Shown one piece after another: positions 10,001 through 16,633 of a stretch of 30,590 bases of DNA. The number at the start of each line of letters is the position of its first letter. The first letter of the stretch is position 1. The notes under the pieces are model-generated. The model ran no database searches. It saw only the letters and a list, made by a program, of their open reading frames with translations, and had not been told where the DNA came from. The stretch is from Clostridia bacterium (GTDB lineage: Bacteria > Bacillota_A > Clostridia > Christensenellales > Aristaeellaceae): the NCBI GenBank assembly GCA_017509065.1, contig JAFWQM010000023.1, positions 1 to 30,590 of the forward strand, read 5' to 3'. The position numbers and the translations under genes are program-made.

Positions 10001-12782
10001 CTTCCACAGCAGAGGCAGATTCTTCTTTCGCGGCCTTCGTCCTGGCCTTGGGCTGGAAGAAGCCGAACCACAGCACGGCGGCGCTGATCGCCAGCACCAG
10101 CAGGAAGACGATCAGGCCCTTCCACCCAACCTTCTTCCCGGTCATTTTCAGAAGCAGGATGATGATAACGGACAAAACGATGGCGTTGAACAGGGCCACC
10201 AGAGCATACCAGTAAGGCGTATTGTCGCTTTCCACCTGCACGGCGGCGCTGTTGGCCTGGGTATACAGGATGTTATGGCAGGCTTCCCGCATGGCGATGC
10301 GGGCAGTATTGTTGGAGGAATCGATGCTCGCTCCCATGAGGCACAGCATCATATCATTCCCGGCGCGCACGGCTAAATTGGGGTCCATCCAACTGGTGTT
10401 GGCCATGGCTGAGTCCGTGACCACCATGCCGGTAAAGCCCCACTCGCTCCGCAGCACATCGGTGATCAGCGCGTGGGAAGCTCCAGCCCAAGTCGTGCCC
10501 AAATAGCTGTAGCTGGACATGATGGCCGTGGTTTTGCCTTCCTTCACAGTGATTTCAAAGGGTTTCAGGTAGAGCTCGCGCATGGCTTGTTCACTTACCC
10601 AGACGGAAAGGCTCAGGCGGTTGGATTCCTGATCGTTCAGGGCGTAGTGCTTGGCATACATATACACGCCCTGGCTGGCCGCGCCCTTTACCTGAGCCGC
10701 GCCTAACTTGCCGGACAGCAGCGCGTCTTCGGAATAATACTCAAAGTTCCGGCCGGAGAAGGGGGTGCGGTGGATGTTCATGCCGGGGGCGTACAGGCCC
10801 ACCACGCCATTGGCAATGGCTTCCGCGCCGAAGACCTGACCGAATTCTTCCACCAGTTCCACATTCCAGGTAGCGCCAATGACTGCCTCACTGGGGAAGG
10901 ACACGCCCCGCAGGGAACTGACCAGGGAGTTGATGCCCGCAGGACCGTCCAGGTCGGAGGTAGCGGGCTTGCCCACGCTCTCGACTGCCGGAGTAGACCA
11001 GCCGCCGTTGAGGATCATTTTCGCCATGTCGTCATCGGACAATTGCTGAAGCAGCAGTTCCCACTTGGGATCATCCCAGCTCAGGCCCGCCATATCCTCT
11101 AAGGTCAGGCCGTTATCTTTATAGACGATGGCCGGGTCAGAAACGTTGACTGCGTAAGGAGCTTTATTGGTAAAAGCGTCCACCACTTCCGCAGAGGCTT
11201 CCTTGCCGTCTGCCCGGCTCTTGGGGAAGGTGCCTTCCCAGTTGGCGCGGGATACATACACGGTAATCTGGCCGTTTTCCACGTCAGAGAAGCGGGGCAC
11301 AGCCGCAATTTTATCCGTGGAACGGGCATTGCCTTCACCGTAGGTAATTGTTTTCGCTGCTGTGTGATCCCGGCTGTCGATCACGTCGTGGGAGTTGCTC
11401 ATCAGCTTGATGCTATAGGTTCCTTCTTCCAGCACATAGCAGCCCGCGTTTTTGCTGTCAAAGGAAGCCATATCCTCTTCCCGGAAAGAAATGGTCAGGG
11501 TCTGGGATTCGCCGGGATTAAGCAGTTTGGTCTTGGCAAAGCCTCCCAGCACCACGTGGGCCTTTTCGATGCCGCCCTTGGTATAGGGGGCGGTGTAGTA
11601 TACCTGGGCCACGTCCTTGCCGGCCACAGCGCCGGTATTGGTGACCTTCACCTGCATGATGATGTTCCCGCCGCCATCCACAAAGCTCTCGATGGACTGG
11701 GAGAAGGTGGTGTAGGAAAGGCCATAGCCGAAGGGATACTGAACGGTGCTTTCATAGTCGATGAACCCGTCAGCAGCCGCCGTTTCATAATAGTGGTAGC
11801 CCACATAGATACCCTCAGCGTATTCCACATAGTTGCGTTTCAGGTTGCCGTAGGTGAAGCTGCCCGCGTTGTAATAGGCGGGAGAAGTGGTGAGATCGTA
11901 GGCGTAAATATCGGTGAGACGGCCGGAGGGGTTCACTTCGCCGGTCAGCGCTTTCCCCACCGCGTTGAAACCAACCGCGCCGGGGCTGCCGATCCAGAGT
12001 GCCGCGTCCACGCCCTCCACGAAGCCAAGCTCCATGGCGTTGGAGGAGTTGATGAGGACGATCACCTTCTCATAGTTCTGCCCCTTGATGATGTCCAGAA
12101 GGTCTTCTTCATCCTGGGTCAATTCCAGATAGTGCCGCCCGTCGTCGGTTTTGCTGTACCCGGCGGCGTACATATCCATGGGCAGGTCGCCGCCCTCGCC
12201 GCCGATCCGGGAAATGACCAGGATCGCCACATCAGCATAGGAGCGGGCGCTTTGCAGCAAACCATCCGTATACTTGTCCGCGGACACTTCCGCCGGGGTG
12301 AAGTTGGAGCCGGTATAGCCGCCCTGCTTGGCGCGGCTGACGCCGGAATTTTTATAGAAAGTCACCAACTGGTCGTTGACCTGCAAACCCGAGTTGGTGA
12401 GGCCCTTCACAACGTCCACATTGGCGGAGGTATCGCCGCTGCCGCTGCCTGTGCCGCCGTAAATGGGATCAACGGAAGCGTAACCGAACAGATTGACCTT
12501 GGTTCCGCTGGCCAGTGGCAAAGCGCTGTTTTCGTTCCGCAGCAGAACGATCCCTTCGTTCTCCAGCTTTTCGGCCATGGCAAGGCTTTGCTCGGTGGCT
12601 TCGGCCACACTCAAAATCTCCGCGCTTTCCACGGATTTCTTGCCGGTCAGCAGCGGATTCAGGTTCACGCCCATCCAGGATGTGATCATGGGATTGAGCG
12701 TACTGCAAGCAATGTTCACCGCCAGAGCCGCGATCAGCAGCAGGGCGATGGCAATGATTTTCCCTTTGTTGCCCTTCTTCAT
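7071..12782 (-). CDS. Giant membrane-anchored GH3 with reversed domain order and tandem repeats
   Basis: The product is 1903 residues. Order: membrane segment (about 8-28); GH3 C-terminal domain (about 55-325, probable acid/base E196 in GGEGGDLP); fibronectin III-like domain (about 365-450); GH3 catalytic barrel (about 560-830, with GRNFEYYSED, KHYALNDQE and nucleophile D790 in VVTDSAM); two membrane segments (about 860-880 and 889-909) around a Lys-rich loop; a Pro/Ala/Glu linker; four 105-residue repeats (957-1376); an InlB-B-like module (about 1381-1473); and a beta-helix or GLUG-like tail. The positive-inside rule puts both the GH3 part and the repeats outside. Reversed GH3 order is known from rumen bacteria such as Ruminococcus albus and Butyrivibrio fibrisolvens; this tail is not one I recognise. 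I chose ATG 12782 because AAGGGAG lies 8 nt upstream; the reading frame stays open further upstream but that part holds the promoter. The NIAC at 23-26 is a poor lipobox. No LPXTG or dockerin is seen. Confidence 0.9.
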   Translation of the reverse strand: MKKGNKGKIIAIALLLIAALAVNIACSTLNPMITSWMGVNLNPLLTGKKSVESAEILSVAEATEQSLAMAEKLENEGIVLLRNENSALPLASGTKVNLFGYASVDPIYGGTGSGSGDTSANVDVVKGLTNSGLQVNDQLVTFYKNSGVSRAKQGGYTGSNFTPAEVSADKYTDGLLQSARSYADVAILVISRIGGEGGDLPMDMYAAGYSKTDDGRHYLELTQDEEDLLDIIKGQNYEKVIVLINSSNAMELGFVEGVDAALWIGSPGAVGFNAVGKALTGEVNPSGRLTDIYAYDLTTSPAYYNAGSFTYGNLKRNYVEYAEGIYVGYHYYETAAADGFIDYESTVQYPFGYGLSYTTFSQSIESFVDGGGNIIMQVKVTNTGAVAGKDVAQVYYTAPYTKGGIEKAHVVLGGFAKTKLLNPGESQTLTISFREEDMASFDSKNAGCYVLEEGTYSIKLMSNSHDVIDSRDHTAAKTITYGEGNARSTDKIAAVPRFSDVENGQITVYVSRANWEGTFPKSRADGKEASAEVVDAFTNKAPYAVNVSDPAIVYKDNGLTLEDMAGLSWDDPKWELLLQQLSDDDMAKMILNGGWSTPAVESVGKPATSDLDGPAGINSLVSSLRGVSFPSEAVIGATWNVELVEEFGQVFGAEAIANGVVGLYAPGMNIHRTPFSGRNFEYYSEDALLSGKLGAAQVKGAASQGVYMYAKHYALNDQESNRLSLSVWVSEQAMRELYLKPFEITVKEGKTTAIMSSYSYLGTTWAGASHALITDVLRSEWGFTGMVVTDSAMANTSWMDPNLAVRAGNDMMLCLMGASIDSSNNTARIAMREACHNILYTQANSAAVQVESDNTPYWYALVALFNAIVLSVIIILLLKMTGKKVGWKGLIVFLLVLAISAAVLWFGFFQPKARTKAAKEESASAVEVQTTEAPAVTEAPAPEAQPAAEEKANEVSPETGMELYDLADFWLGCHVNINADNTFTVAYDYGGENNGIESAHGTWERISETELTLKPESGDPIPVTLTGGAWTCEVTEPNTHTVCHPKVEVGTAEPAVSASITPETGMELYDLADFWLGCHVYVNADNTFSVTYDYGGENNGIESLNGAWERVSDTELTLKPESGDPISVTLTGGAWTCEVTEPNTHTVCHPKVEVGTAEPAVSASITPETGMELYDLADFWLGCHVYVNADNTFSVAYDYGGENNGIESASGTWERISETELTLHPEGGDDIPVTLSNGVWACEVTEPNTQTKCHPKAEVGAAETAVLASITPETGMELYDLADFWLGCHVNINADNTFTVAYDYGGENNGIESAHGTWERISETELTLHPDGGDDIPITLADGVWICEVKEPNTQTVCHPKVEVGETAAAEQTAPSAAEPVTYTIQYMDADGTVYATIETADASTLPETEIPVKEGYTFAGWQTRPNVTKNDLVLGVSPYEVPAGASSLYGGAGTAIDKLESTDGTAVTVFARWAEPTLIHNAAELQAMGEDLYGYYILAGDIDLTKVQWIPVGMYFSNYETVNAPYWTYAFRGTLDGAGHKLTGLTIGNFEVDTSVFATEGIVWRNDGSYSGSEAALFGAAAKADIHDLVIDKPAVTIQSDGDATPYAAVVAGFDIGTKLTNITVNEPVVSVTVSDANAQSRASAWAAVSGLVAGGWSDIITNCNVTDAKITLNAETVRSHGGEFYAGSMLGEGYAFMDGNSATYELAVSVTDKSAALSDAELIVNVGGMGGTNTTQTNGAYEGKMNVSVVKPVGAATVSIGGLTGSQRYQVAENNTIKAEITTDCQLDSENGKLYVGKVIGSTNIPYCIVQLIFAGPGDVAYSGCGHNQAEVTLNGEAVQAAKGQALTVKGEPLPYIANGDLTNEATGETYVSNINDVIAEYGSAVPASFLQNAVIVIVDE
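8655..9914 (-). repeat. Four tandem 315-bp coding repeats
   Basis: Four in-frame units of exactly 315 bp (105 residues) lie head to tail inside the giant GH3 gene. In reading order they are 9600-9914, 9285-9599, 8970-9284 and 8655-8969. Each starts PETGMELYDLADFWLGCH and holds YDYGGENNGIES, GTWER-like, LTL and CEV..PNT; three cysteines are at unit positions 17, 76 and 87. The last dozen residues of unit 4 diverge. Alternating short hydrophobic stretches suggest a small beta-barrel (inference). I do not recognise the family. Confidence 0.93.
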
Positions 12783-12831
12783 GGTTCTGTCTCCCTTCCA
12801 AGCAATAGAAAGCAAACTTATTGACAGACTG

Positions 12832-12860
12832 ATTGTACCAGTTTTTCTTCTGAAAGTATT
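12832..12860 (-). promoter_or_regulatory. Promoter of the giant GH3 gene
   Basis: The minus strand reads AATACT (12855-12860), 17 nt, then TACAAT (12832-12837). The hexamers and spacing match the symporter-operon promoter. The leader is about 45 nt to the ATG at 12782. The poor -35 next to a direct-repeat operator suggests activator dependence. Confidence 0.7.
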
Positions 12861-12887
12861 GCAGATTTGTCGCAATTCGCTTATAAT
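12859..12887 (+). promoter_or_regulatory. Promoter of AraC regulator 1
   Basis: On the plus strand TTGCAG (12859-12864) and TATAAT (12882-12887) are separated by 17 nt. The predicted transcript starts just before the ribosome binding site at 12899, giving a very short leader. The promoter lies inside the operator that serves the divergent GH3 gene, so bound AraC would cover its own promoter (inference). Confidence 0.62.
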
Positions 12888-12895
12888 TTGTCTCA
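12859..12895. promoter_or_regulatory. Candidate AraC operator between giant GH3 and araC 1
   Basis: TTGTCGCA at 12867-12874 and TTGTCTCA at 12888-12895 are 21 bp apart, with TTGCA at 12859-12863. The stretch AAGTATTGCA-K-ATTTGTCGCA is shared with the symporter operator at 6963-6983, differing at one base. The first half-site starts 30 bp beyond the end of the minus-strand -10 in both places. Confidence 0.68.
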
Positions 12896-12912
12896 ATCGG
12901 AGGAAACATGAA

Positions 12913-14100
12913 ATGAAAAAAGAGGATTTGACGTATCTCTGTACCATGGTGGGGAATCTGTCCGGCATCCCGGTTCGGCTGTACGAGGGGGAAAAAATGA
13001 CATTTTTCCACAGCCTGGTTGCCTTGCCCAAAGACCCGGTCACGCTGGCACAAAAAGAGATCCTTTCCATCACCGATCATGTGGGCTTTTATGTGACCCC
13101 GCGCTTCTTTTATTACGGCGTGGTGGTCAGCGGAAGCACCTGCGTGGTCGTGGGCCCCAGCAGGCAGACCGCCGCCCAGGATCAGGAATTGAAGGAGATG
13201 GCCTTTGAACTGGACATCCGCCCGGACGATGCGCAGGAATTCCTGGCCGCCATGAAGCAGATCATCCGCCTGCCGCTGGAAAGCATGATGCAGATGATGT
13301 GCGCCATCAACTTTATGGTGAACGGGGAAAAGCTGAACCTGAGCGACATCGTAGGCGACATGGGAACGACCTTTGCCTTGGAGGAAACCCAGGCGGAACA
13401 GCGCATGGCCGAAATGGAGAATACTTCGGAAGCGCTCCATAATTCCCTGGCCGTGGAGCAGACGCTCATGAACATCATCCGCAAGGGGGACGTGGCGGCG
13501 CTGGAAGCCTTCGTGCAGGACGCGCCTGCCGTGCGTCCCGGCGTCATGGCACGAGAACAAATGCGCCAGGCGAAAAATACCTTTATCGTCGCCACTGCCG
13601 AAGCCTGCCGGGCAGCCATCCGGGGCGGCATGGACGTGGAGGACGCCCTCACCAGCAGCGACGCCTATATCCAGCAGTGCGAAATGGTGACGGATATTCA
13701 CCGGATCACCCGGCTTTACTACGATATGGCGCTTTACTACACCCGGCAGGTGGAGCGGGTGCGCCTTGGGCATGACGCGACCGAGTTGGTGCGCACGGTT
13801 GCCAACTATGTGCAGCGTCATCTTTCCGAGGCCATCACCACCGACCAGATCGCCGAATACTGCTTTTTGAGCCGCCAGCATCTTTCCCGGCGCTTCACCC
13901 AGGAGGCGGGCGTCCCCCTGGCCACTTTCGTTCGCAACGAAAAAATAGAGGAGGCCAAGCGCCTCCTCCGTTATACGGATAAAACCGTGTCTGCCATCGG
14001 TCTGTACCTGGGCTTTTCCAGCCAGGGCCATTTCGCCCGCGTGTTCAAGGAAATCGCCGGGATCACGCCGGGGGAATACCGGGAGAAGAAAAGGGGATAA
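12913..14100 (+). CDS. AraC-family transcriptional regulator 1
   Basis: The 395-residue protein has an N-terminal sensing region (about 1-150) and a middle helical region. A C-terminal AraC DNA-binding domain with two helix-turn-helix units follows (about 296-395: ITTDQIAEYCFLSRQHLSRRF, then VSAIGLYLGFSSQGHFARVFK and the ITPGEYR ending). It shares layout with AraC regulator 2, including an N-terminal Cys...I..C/P...LYEG pattern and a central GDV..F/EAF segment. The start is ATG 12913, with GGAGG at 12899-12903; an out-of-frame ATG at 12908 begins a two-codon ORF ending in the overlap ATGA. Divergent from the giant GH3 across 130 nt holding shared operator sites, so it probably controls that gene and the symporter operon (inference). 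It ends 1 nt from the convergent epimerase gene. Confidence 0.92.
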   Translation: MKKEDLTYLCTMVGNLSGIPVRLYEGEKMTFFHSLVALPKDPVTLAQKEILSITDHVGFYVTPRFFYYGVVVSGSTCVVVGPSRQTAAQDQELKEMAFELDIRPDDAQEFLAAMKQIIRLPLESMMQMMCAINFMVNGEKLNLSDIVGDMGTTFALEETQAEQRMAEMENTSEALHNSLAVEQTLMNIIRKGDVAALEAFVQDAPAVRPGVMAREQMRQAKNTFIVATAEACRAAIRGGMDVEDALTSSDAYIQQCEMVTDIHRITRLYYDMALYYTRQVERVRLGHDATELVRTVANYVQRHLSEAITTDQIAEYCFLSRQHLSRRFTQEAGVPLATFVRNEKIEEAKRLLRYTDKTVSAIGLYLGFSSQGHFARVFKEIAGITPGEYREKKRG

Positions 14101-14101
14101 G

Positions 14102-15613
14102 TTAAACGTCCAGCTCCGTAACTTCCTTGGGATATTCCCGCGTTTCATCGGGGCTGTGGAGTGGATTCCAAACCTGGGCGAAGAAGGGATCGACCTTGGC
14201 CCGCACTCCATAATTCCAGCTTCGGCGTTCGCACTCCGGGCACCAGTGGCCGCCTTCCAGCACCAGCCGGGGACTGGCCTCAAAGGTATGGCCGAAAGCG
14301 CAGCGAAATTGCAGCCTGGTTTTCCAATCGCCCTGATCCATGGCGTATGACAGGCATTCGCCGCCTCGGAAGGTGGCCGCTCCCCGTATATCAGTCAGGG
14401 AAAGGGCATTCTCCGGCTGGCTCTCGTCATAGCCATGGTCGATGAGGATCACTTTGTCCCAGTCGGTAAAATGATCCATCTGGCTGGCCTTTTCAGGCAA
14501 GGCTTCCCAGGCTTTTTTGCTGCCCCAGAAAGCATCGATGTGGTCGTCCATGCCGGTATCAAGCCAGCGCTTGGTCCCGTGGGTGCTGTCCAGCAGCTTT
14601 TTGAAGGTGCTTTTGATGATTTTACCCATCAGTTTCTGCCCGCCAGGCAGCTTGCAGATCACTTTGCCGAAGGGCTTTGCCGCGCCTAAGCCTTTCAGGT
14701 ACGCATCATAGAAATACTGCATACTGTCCGAACGGAAATGGAGATAATCTTCCAGCTTGTCCGAATCCAGATAATACTGGCCGTGGAAATTCCGGGTGGC
14801 AATGTATTTGGGCTCCAGCACGTTATCCACGTCCGTGATCCCGATTTCCCCATACATGAGCTTGAACATAGTGTAGGTATCCACCCGGCAGCTTTCCCCG
14901 CCGCCGATGTTATAGATATGCCCCCAGAAAGATTCATCCAGCGTCCCATTTTCCGTATAAGCCGCAAGATGGCACATGAGCCGCCCTGAATCCCGATCCG
15001 AACAGTATTCCAGCACGTTGTCCAGGCAGTTGTGGAACTGGATAGCGTCCCGAATCTTTGCCATCGCCGGGCCGATGATGCCGGTCTGACGCAGGCTGAC
15101 CCAATATTTCAGCCCCGCTTCGATCACATACCGTTCAGCGGCCACCTTAGACACCGCGTAATAATCAAACATGCTGGGTTTGATGGGATCGCCCACCCGC
15201 CCCCAATGAATGGGCGGCATCCGGTCGCCGGTTTCAGCCACTGTGCCGATGTACACAAAGCGGGTGGTTTTCGTTTGTCCATTTTTCCGGATTGCTTCGA
15301 TCAGATTCCGGGTGCCCCCGTAATTGATTTCCATGGCCTTTTTCGGATAATAGTCGGCGGCAGGGGACACAAAGGCAGCCACATGCAGGATCAGGTCGCA
15401 ATCCTGCACGGCTTTTTCCACAAAGGCAGCGTCCGTCAGATCGCCAAACAGCGGATGGATGCGGGGATGATTCGCGTAAGCGCATAACTTTTCCCGATTC
15501 TTCTCATTGTCCAGGTCAAGCGCGATCACTTCATAGCGCCCATCGTCTTCTGCCATCTGCCGAAGGCTTTCGGAACCCATGCCGCCCGCCGCGCCGGTCA
15601 ATAACACTTTCAC
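14102..15613 (-). CDS. NAD-dependent epimerase/dehydratase-type SDR with C-terminal zinc-ribbon-like motif
   Basis: The 503-residue protein begins with VKVLLTGAAGGMG, a Rossmann dinucleotide-binding start (TGxxGxxG), and has an SDR YxxxK in YYAVSK. This puts it among extended SDRs that act on sugars or nucleotide sugars; the substrate is unknown. The first 350 or so residues are SDR. The last 66 hold C438-x3-H442 and C458-P-E-C461 in CAFGHTF...WCPEC, like a DUF4379-type zinc ribbon (my recall). The start is GTG 15613, because GGAGGG lies 8 nt upstream; an ATG 7 codons earlier has that site inside its coding part. It is divergent from a TetR gene with an operator in its promoter, so TetR control is likely. 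It might epimerise or oxidise a sugar released by the locus (weak inference). Confidence 0.85.
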   Translation of the reverse strand: MKVLLTGAAGGMGSESLRQMAEDDGRYEVIALDLDNEKNREKLCAYANHPRIHPLFGDLTDAAFVEKAVQDCDLILHVAAFVSPAADYYPKKAMEINYGGTRNLIEAIRKNGQTKTTRFVYIGTVAETGDRMPPIHWGRVGDPIKPSMFDYYAVSKVAAERYVIEAGLKYWVSLRQTGIIGPAMAKIRDAIQFHNCLDNVLEYCSDRDSGRLMCHLAAYTENGTLDESFWGHIYNIGGGESCRVDTYTMFKLMYGEIGITDVDNVLEPKYIATRNFHGQYYLDSDKLEDYLHFRSDSMQYFYDAYLKGLGAAKPFGKVICKLPGGQKLMGKIIKSTFKKLLDSTHGTKRWLDTGMDDHIDAFWGSKKAWEALPEKASQMDHFTDWDKVILIDHGYDESQPENALSLTDIRGAATFRGGECLSYAMDQGDWKTRLQFRCAFGHTFEASPRLVLEGGHWCPECERRSWNYGVRAKVDPFFAQVWNPLHSPDETREYPKEVTELDV

Positions 15614-15634
15614 GGTCTTATCCCTCCAACACAC

Positions 15635-15663
15635 TTGACAAAGTACCTTTCGACAGATATGAT
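15635..15663 (+). promoter_or_regulatory. Promoter of tetR-type gene
   Basis: A consensus -35 TTGACA (15635-15640), 17 nt, and TATGAT (15658-15663). The palindrome CGACAC-C-GTGTTG begins about 6 nt later, at the expected start of transcription, which would permit autorepression. Confidence 0.68.
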
Positions 15664-15690
15664 TATATCGACACCGTGTTGCTTTATCAA
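15662..15690 (-). promoter_or_regulatory. Promoter of SDR gene with operator in its spacer
   Basis: The minus strand has TTGATA (15685-15690), a 17-nt spacer and TATAAT (15662-15667). The spacer contains the 13-bp near-palindrome at 15669-15681, so a repressor bound there would block RNA polymerase directly. The leader to GTG 15613 is about 45 nt. Confidence 0.72.
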
Positions 15691-15744
15691 TCAGCAGATG
15701 TTTTTAGAATGATGTTATGTCAACACGAAAGAATGATTGTGTCG
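15668..15744. promoter_or_regulatory. Candidate TetR operators (TCRACAC half-sites)
   Basis: Half-site TCRACAC or its complement recurs: CGACAC-C-GTGTTG at 15669-15681 as a tight inverted repeat, and CAACAC (15721-15726) with GTGTCG (15739-15744) as a wider one, 12 nt between arms. A further partial copy TCGACA lies at 15650-15655. All fall in the 169 nt between the divergent SDR and TetR genes. Binding by the neighbouring TetR is inference. Confidence 0.6.
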
Positions 15745-15782
15745 ATTTAAGCACAGAATCAAGAAAACTGATGGGAGGAAAC

Positions 15783-16328
15783 ATGGCAACAAAAAATAAT
15801 CGCCGGACACAGATGACCCGGCTCCTGCTGAAAACAGCGCTGACGGAACTCATGCAGCAAAAACCCTTCTCGGAGATCACCATCAAGGATATCTGCGAGC
15901 AGGCGGACTTGAACAGAACGACCTTCTATTTGCATTATACAGATCAGTACGCCCTCCTCCAGGACATAGAAAGGGAAGTGCAGGAAAAAGCGCTGGACTA
16001 CCTGAAAAATGTGCGCCCCGCAGAGGAAGCGCCTGAAATGATCGAAGATTTTTTACTATATATCAAATCCCATTCGGATTTATTCCGCATTCTGTTTTGC
16101 GACGCGGGCAGCGAGGATTTCCGCAGGCGTTTTATCCAAACGGTGATGGAAAACCTGCGGGTCAATATCCCCACGGCCGCCGGTTCCCCGGAAGAACCTT
16201 ACGTGCTTTGTTTTCTGATGCAAGGCAGCGCGCAGATCATCAAAGAATGGATCACCCGTGATTTTGATGTATCGCCCCGCGACTTGGCTGACCTCATTTT
16301 CCAGCTTTGCAACAGAGTAGCGCCATAA
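15783..16328 (+). CDS. TetR/AcrR-family transcriptional regulator
   Basis: The 181-residue protein has an N-terminal TetR helix-turn-helix: ITIKDICEQADLNRTTFYLHY at about residues 32-52, preceded by the usual first helix (TRLLLKTALTELM). The remaining helical domain would bind an unknown ligand. I chose ATG 15783 (MATKNN) because GGGAGG lies just upstream (15773-15778); an in-frame ATG at 15717 has no such site and falls inside the operator region. It is divergent from the SDR gene with TCRACAC palindromes between them, so it probably represses the SDR gene and itself. A hairpin terminator follows the stop. Confidence 0.92.
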   Translation: MATKNNRRTQMTRLLLKTALTELMQQKPFSEITIKDICEQADLNRTTFYLHYTDQYALLQDIEREVQEKALDYLKNVRPAEEAPEMIEDFLLYIKSHSDLFRILFCDAGSEDFRRRFIQTVMENLRVNIPTAAGSPEEPYVLCFLMQGSAQIIKEWITRDFDVSPRDLADLIFQLCNRVAP

Positions 16329-16345
16329 TCATGGATTCGTTATTT

Positions 16346-16388
16346 CCCTTCATGCAACAGTATTTCTGCTTCGCATGAAGGGAGTTTT
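16346..16388 (+). terminator. Intrinsic terminator after the TetR gene
   Basis: Ten-bp perfect stem CCCTTCATGC (16346-16355) and GCATGAAGGG (16373-16382), a 17-nt loop, and TTTTT at 16384-16388. It lies 18 nt past the tetR stop and separates it from the permease promoter. The rest of the 305-nt gap to the permease gene holds the promoter region described separately. Confidence 0.8.
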
Positions 16389-16453
16389 TCTATGCAGATG
16401 CTTGCACAGTCATATGATTCTTTGCAATTTGTTTTTCTTTATTCGTGTCCAGA

Positions 16454-16538
16454 TCGAATGACAGGCTGAAATGTTTCGCACGAATTCAACAAGAATCGAA
16501 CGATATTACAATACTTGAAACAGCTTATCGCGTATAAT
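16454..16538 (+). promoter_or_regulatory. Promoter and candidate operator of the ABC permease operon
   Basis: AATACT (16510-16515), 17 nt, and TATAAT (16533-16538) repeat the weak -35 and exact spacing of the two AraC-linked promoters, including CAATACTTGAA shared with the symporter promoter. Upstream lie TCGAATGA (16454-16461), TCGCACGA (16476-16483) and TCGAACGA (16496-16503), spaced 22 and 20 bp. The half-site differs from TTGTCKCA, so a different AraC protein, perhaps regulator 2, may bind (inference). Confidence 0.55.
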
Positions 16539-16633
16539 GACAATCAGAAAAAGCTGTCTGATGCCTCGCGCAACAGAGCAAACAGCGCGGAATGATCAAT
16601 CCCACGTTCCTACATCCGAAGGGAGGAAACGTC

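Noticed and set aside
8625..10376. Plus-strand open frame with repeats opposite the giant GH3
   Set aside because: Repetitiveness just mirrors the 315-bp coding repeats on the other strand.
12705..12782. Lipoprotein signal on the giant GH3 (NIAC at residues 23-26)
   Set aside because: The -3 residue is Asn, not Leu/Val/Ile; a signal anchor fits better, but I cannot exclude an atypical lipobox.
12821..12849. TTGACA at 12821 as the AraC 1 promoter
   Set aside because: No -10-like hexamer lies 16-18 nt downstream; TTGCAG-17-TATAAT at 12859-12887 is better.
12469..14283. Minus-strand open frame of 604 codons opposite AraC regulator 1
   Set aside because: It runs through the operator/promoter region and two well-supported genes; no coding motif.
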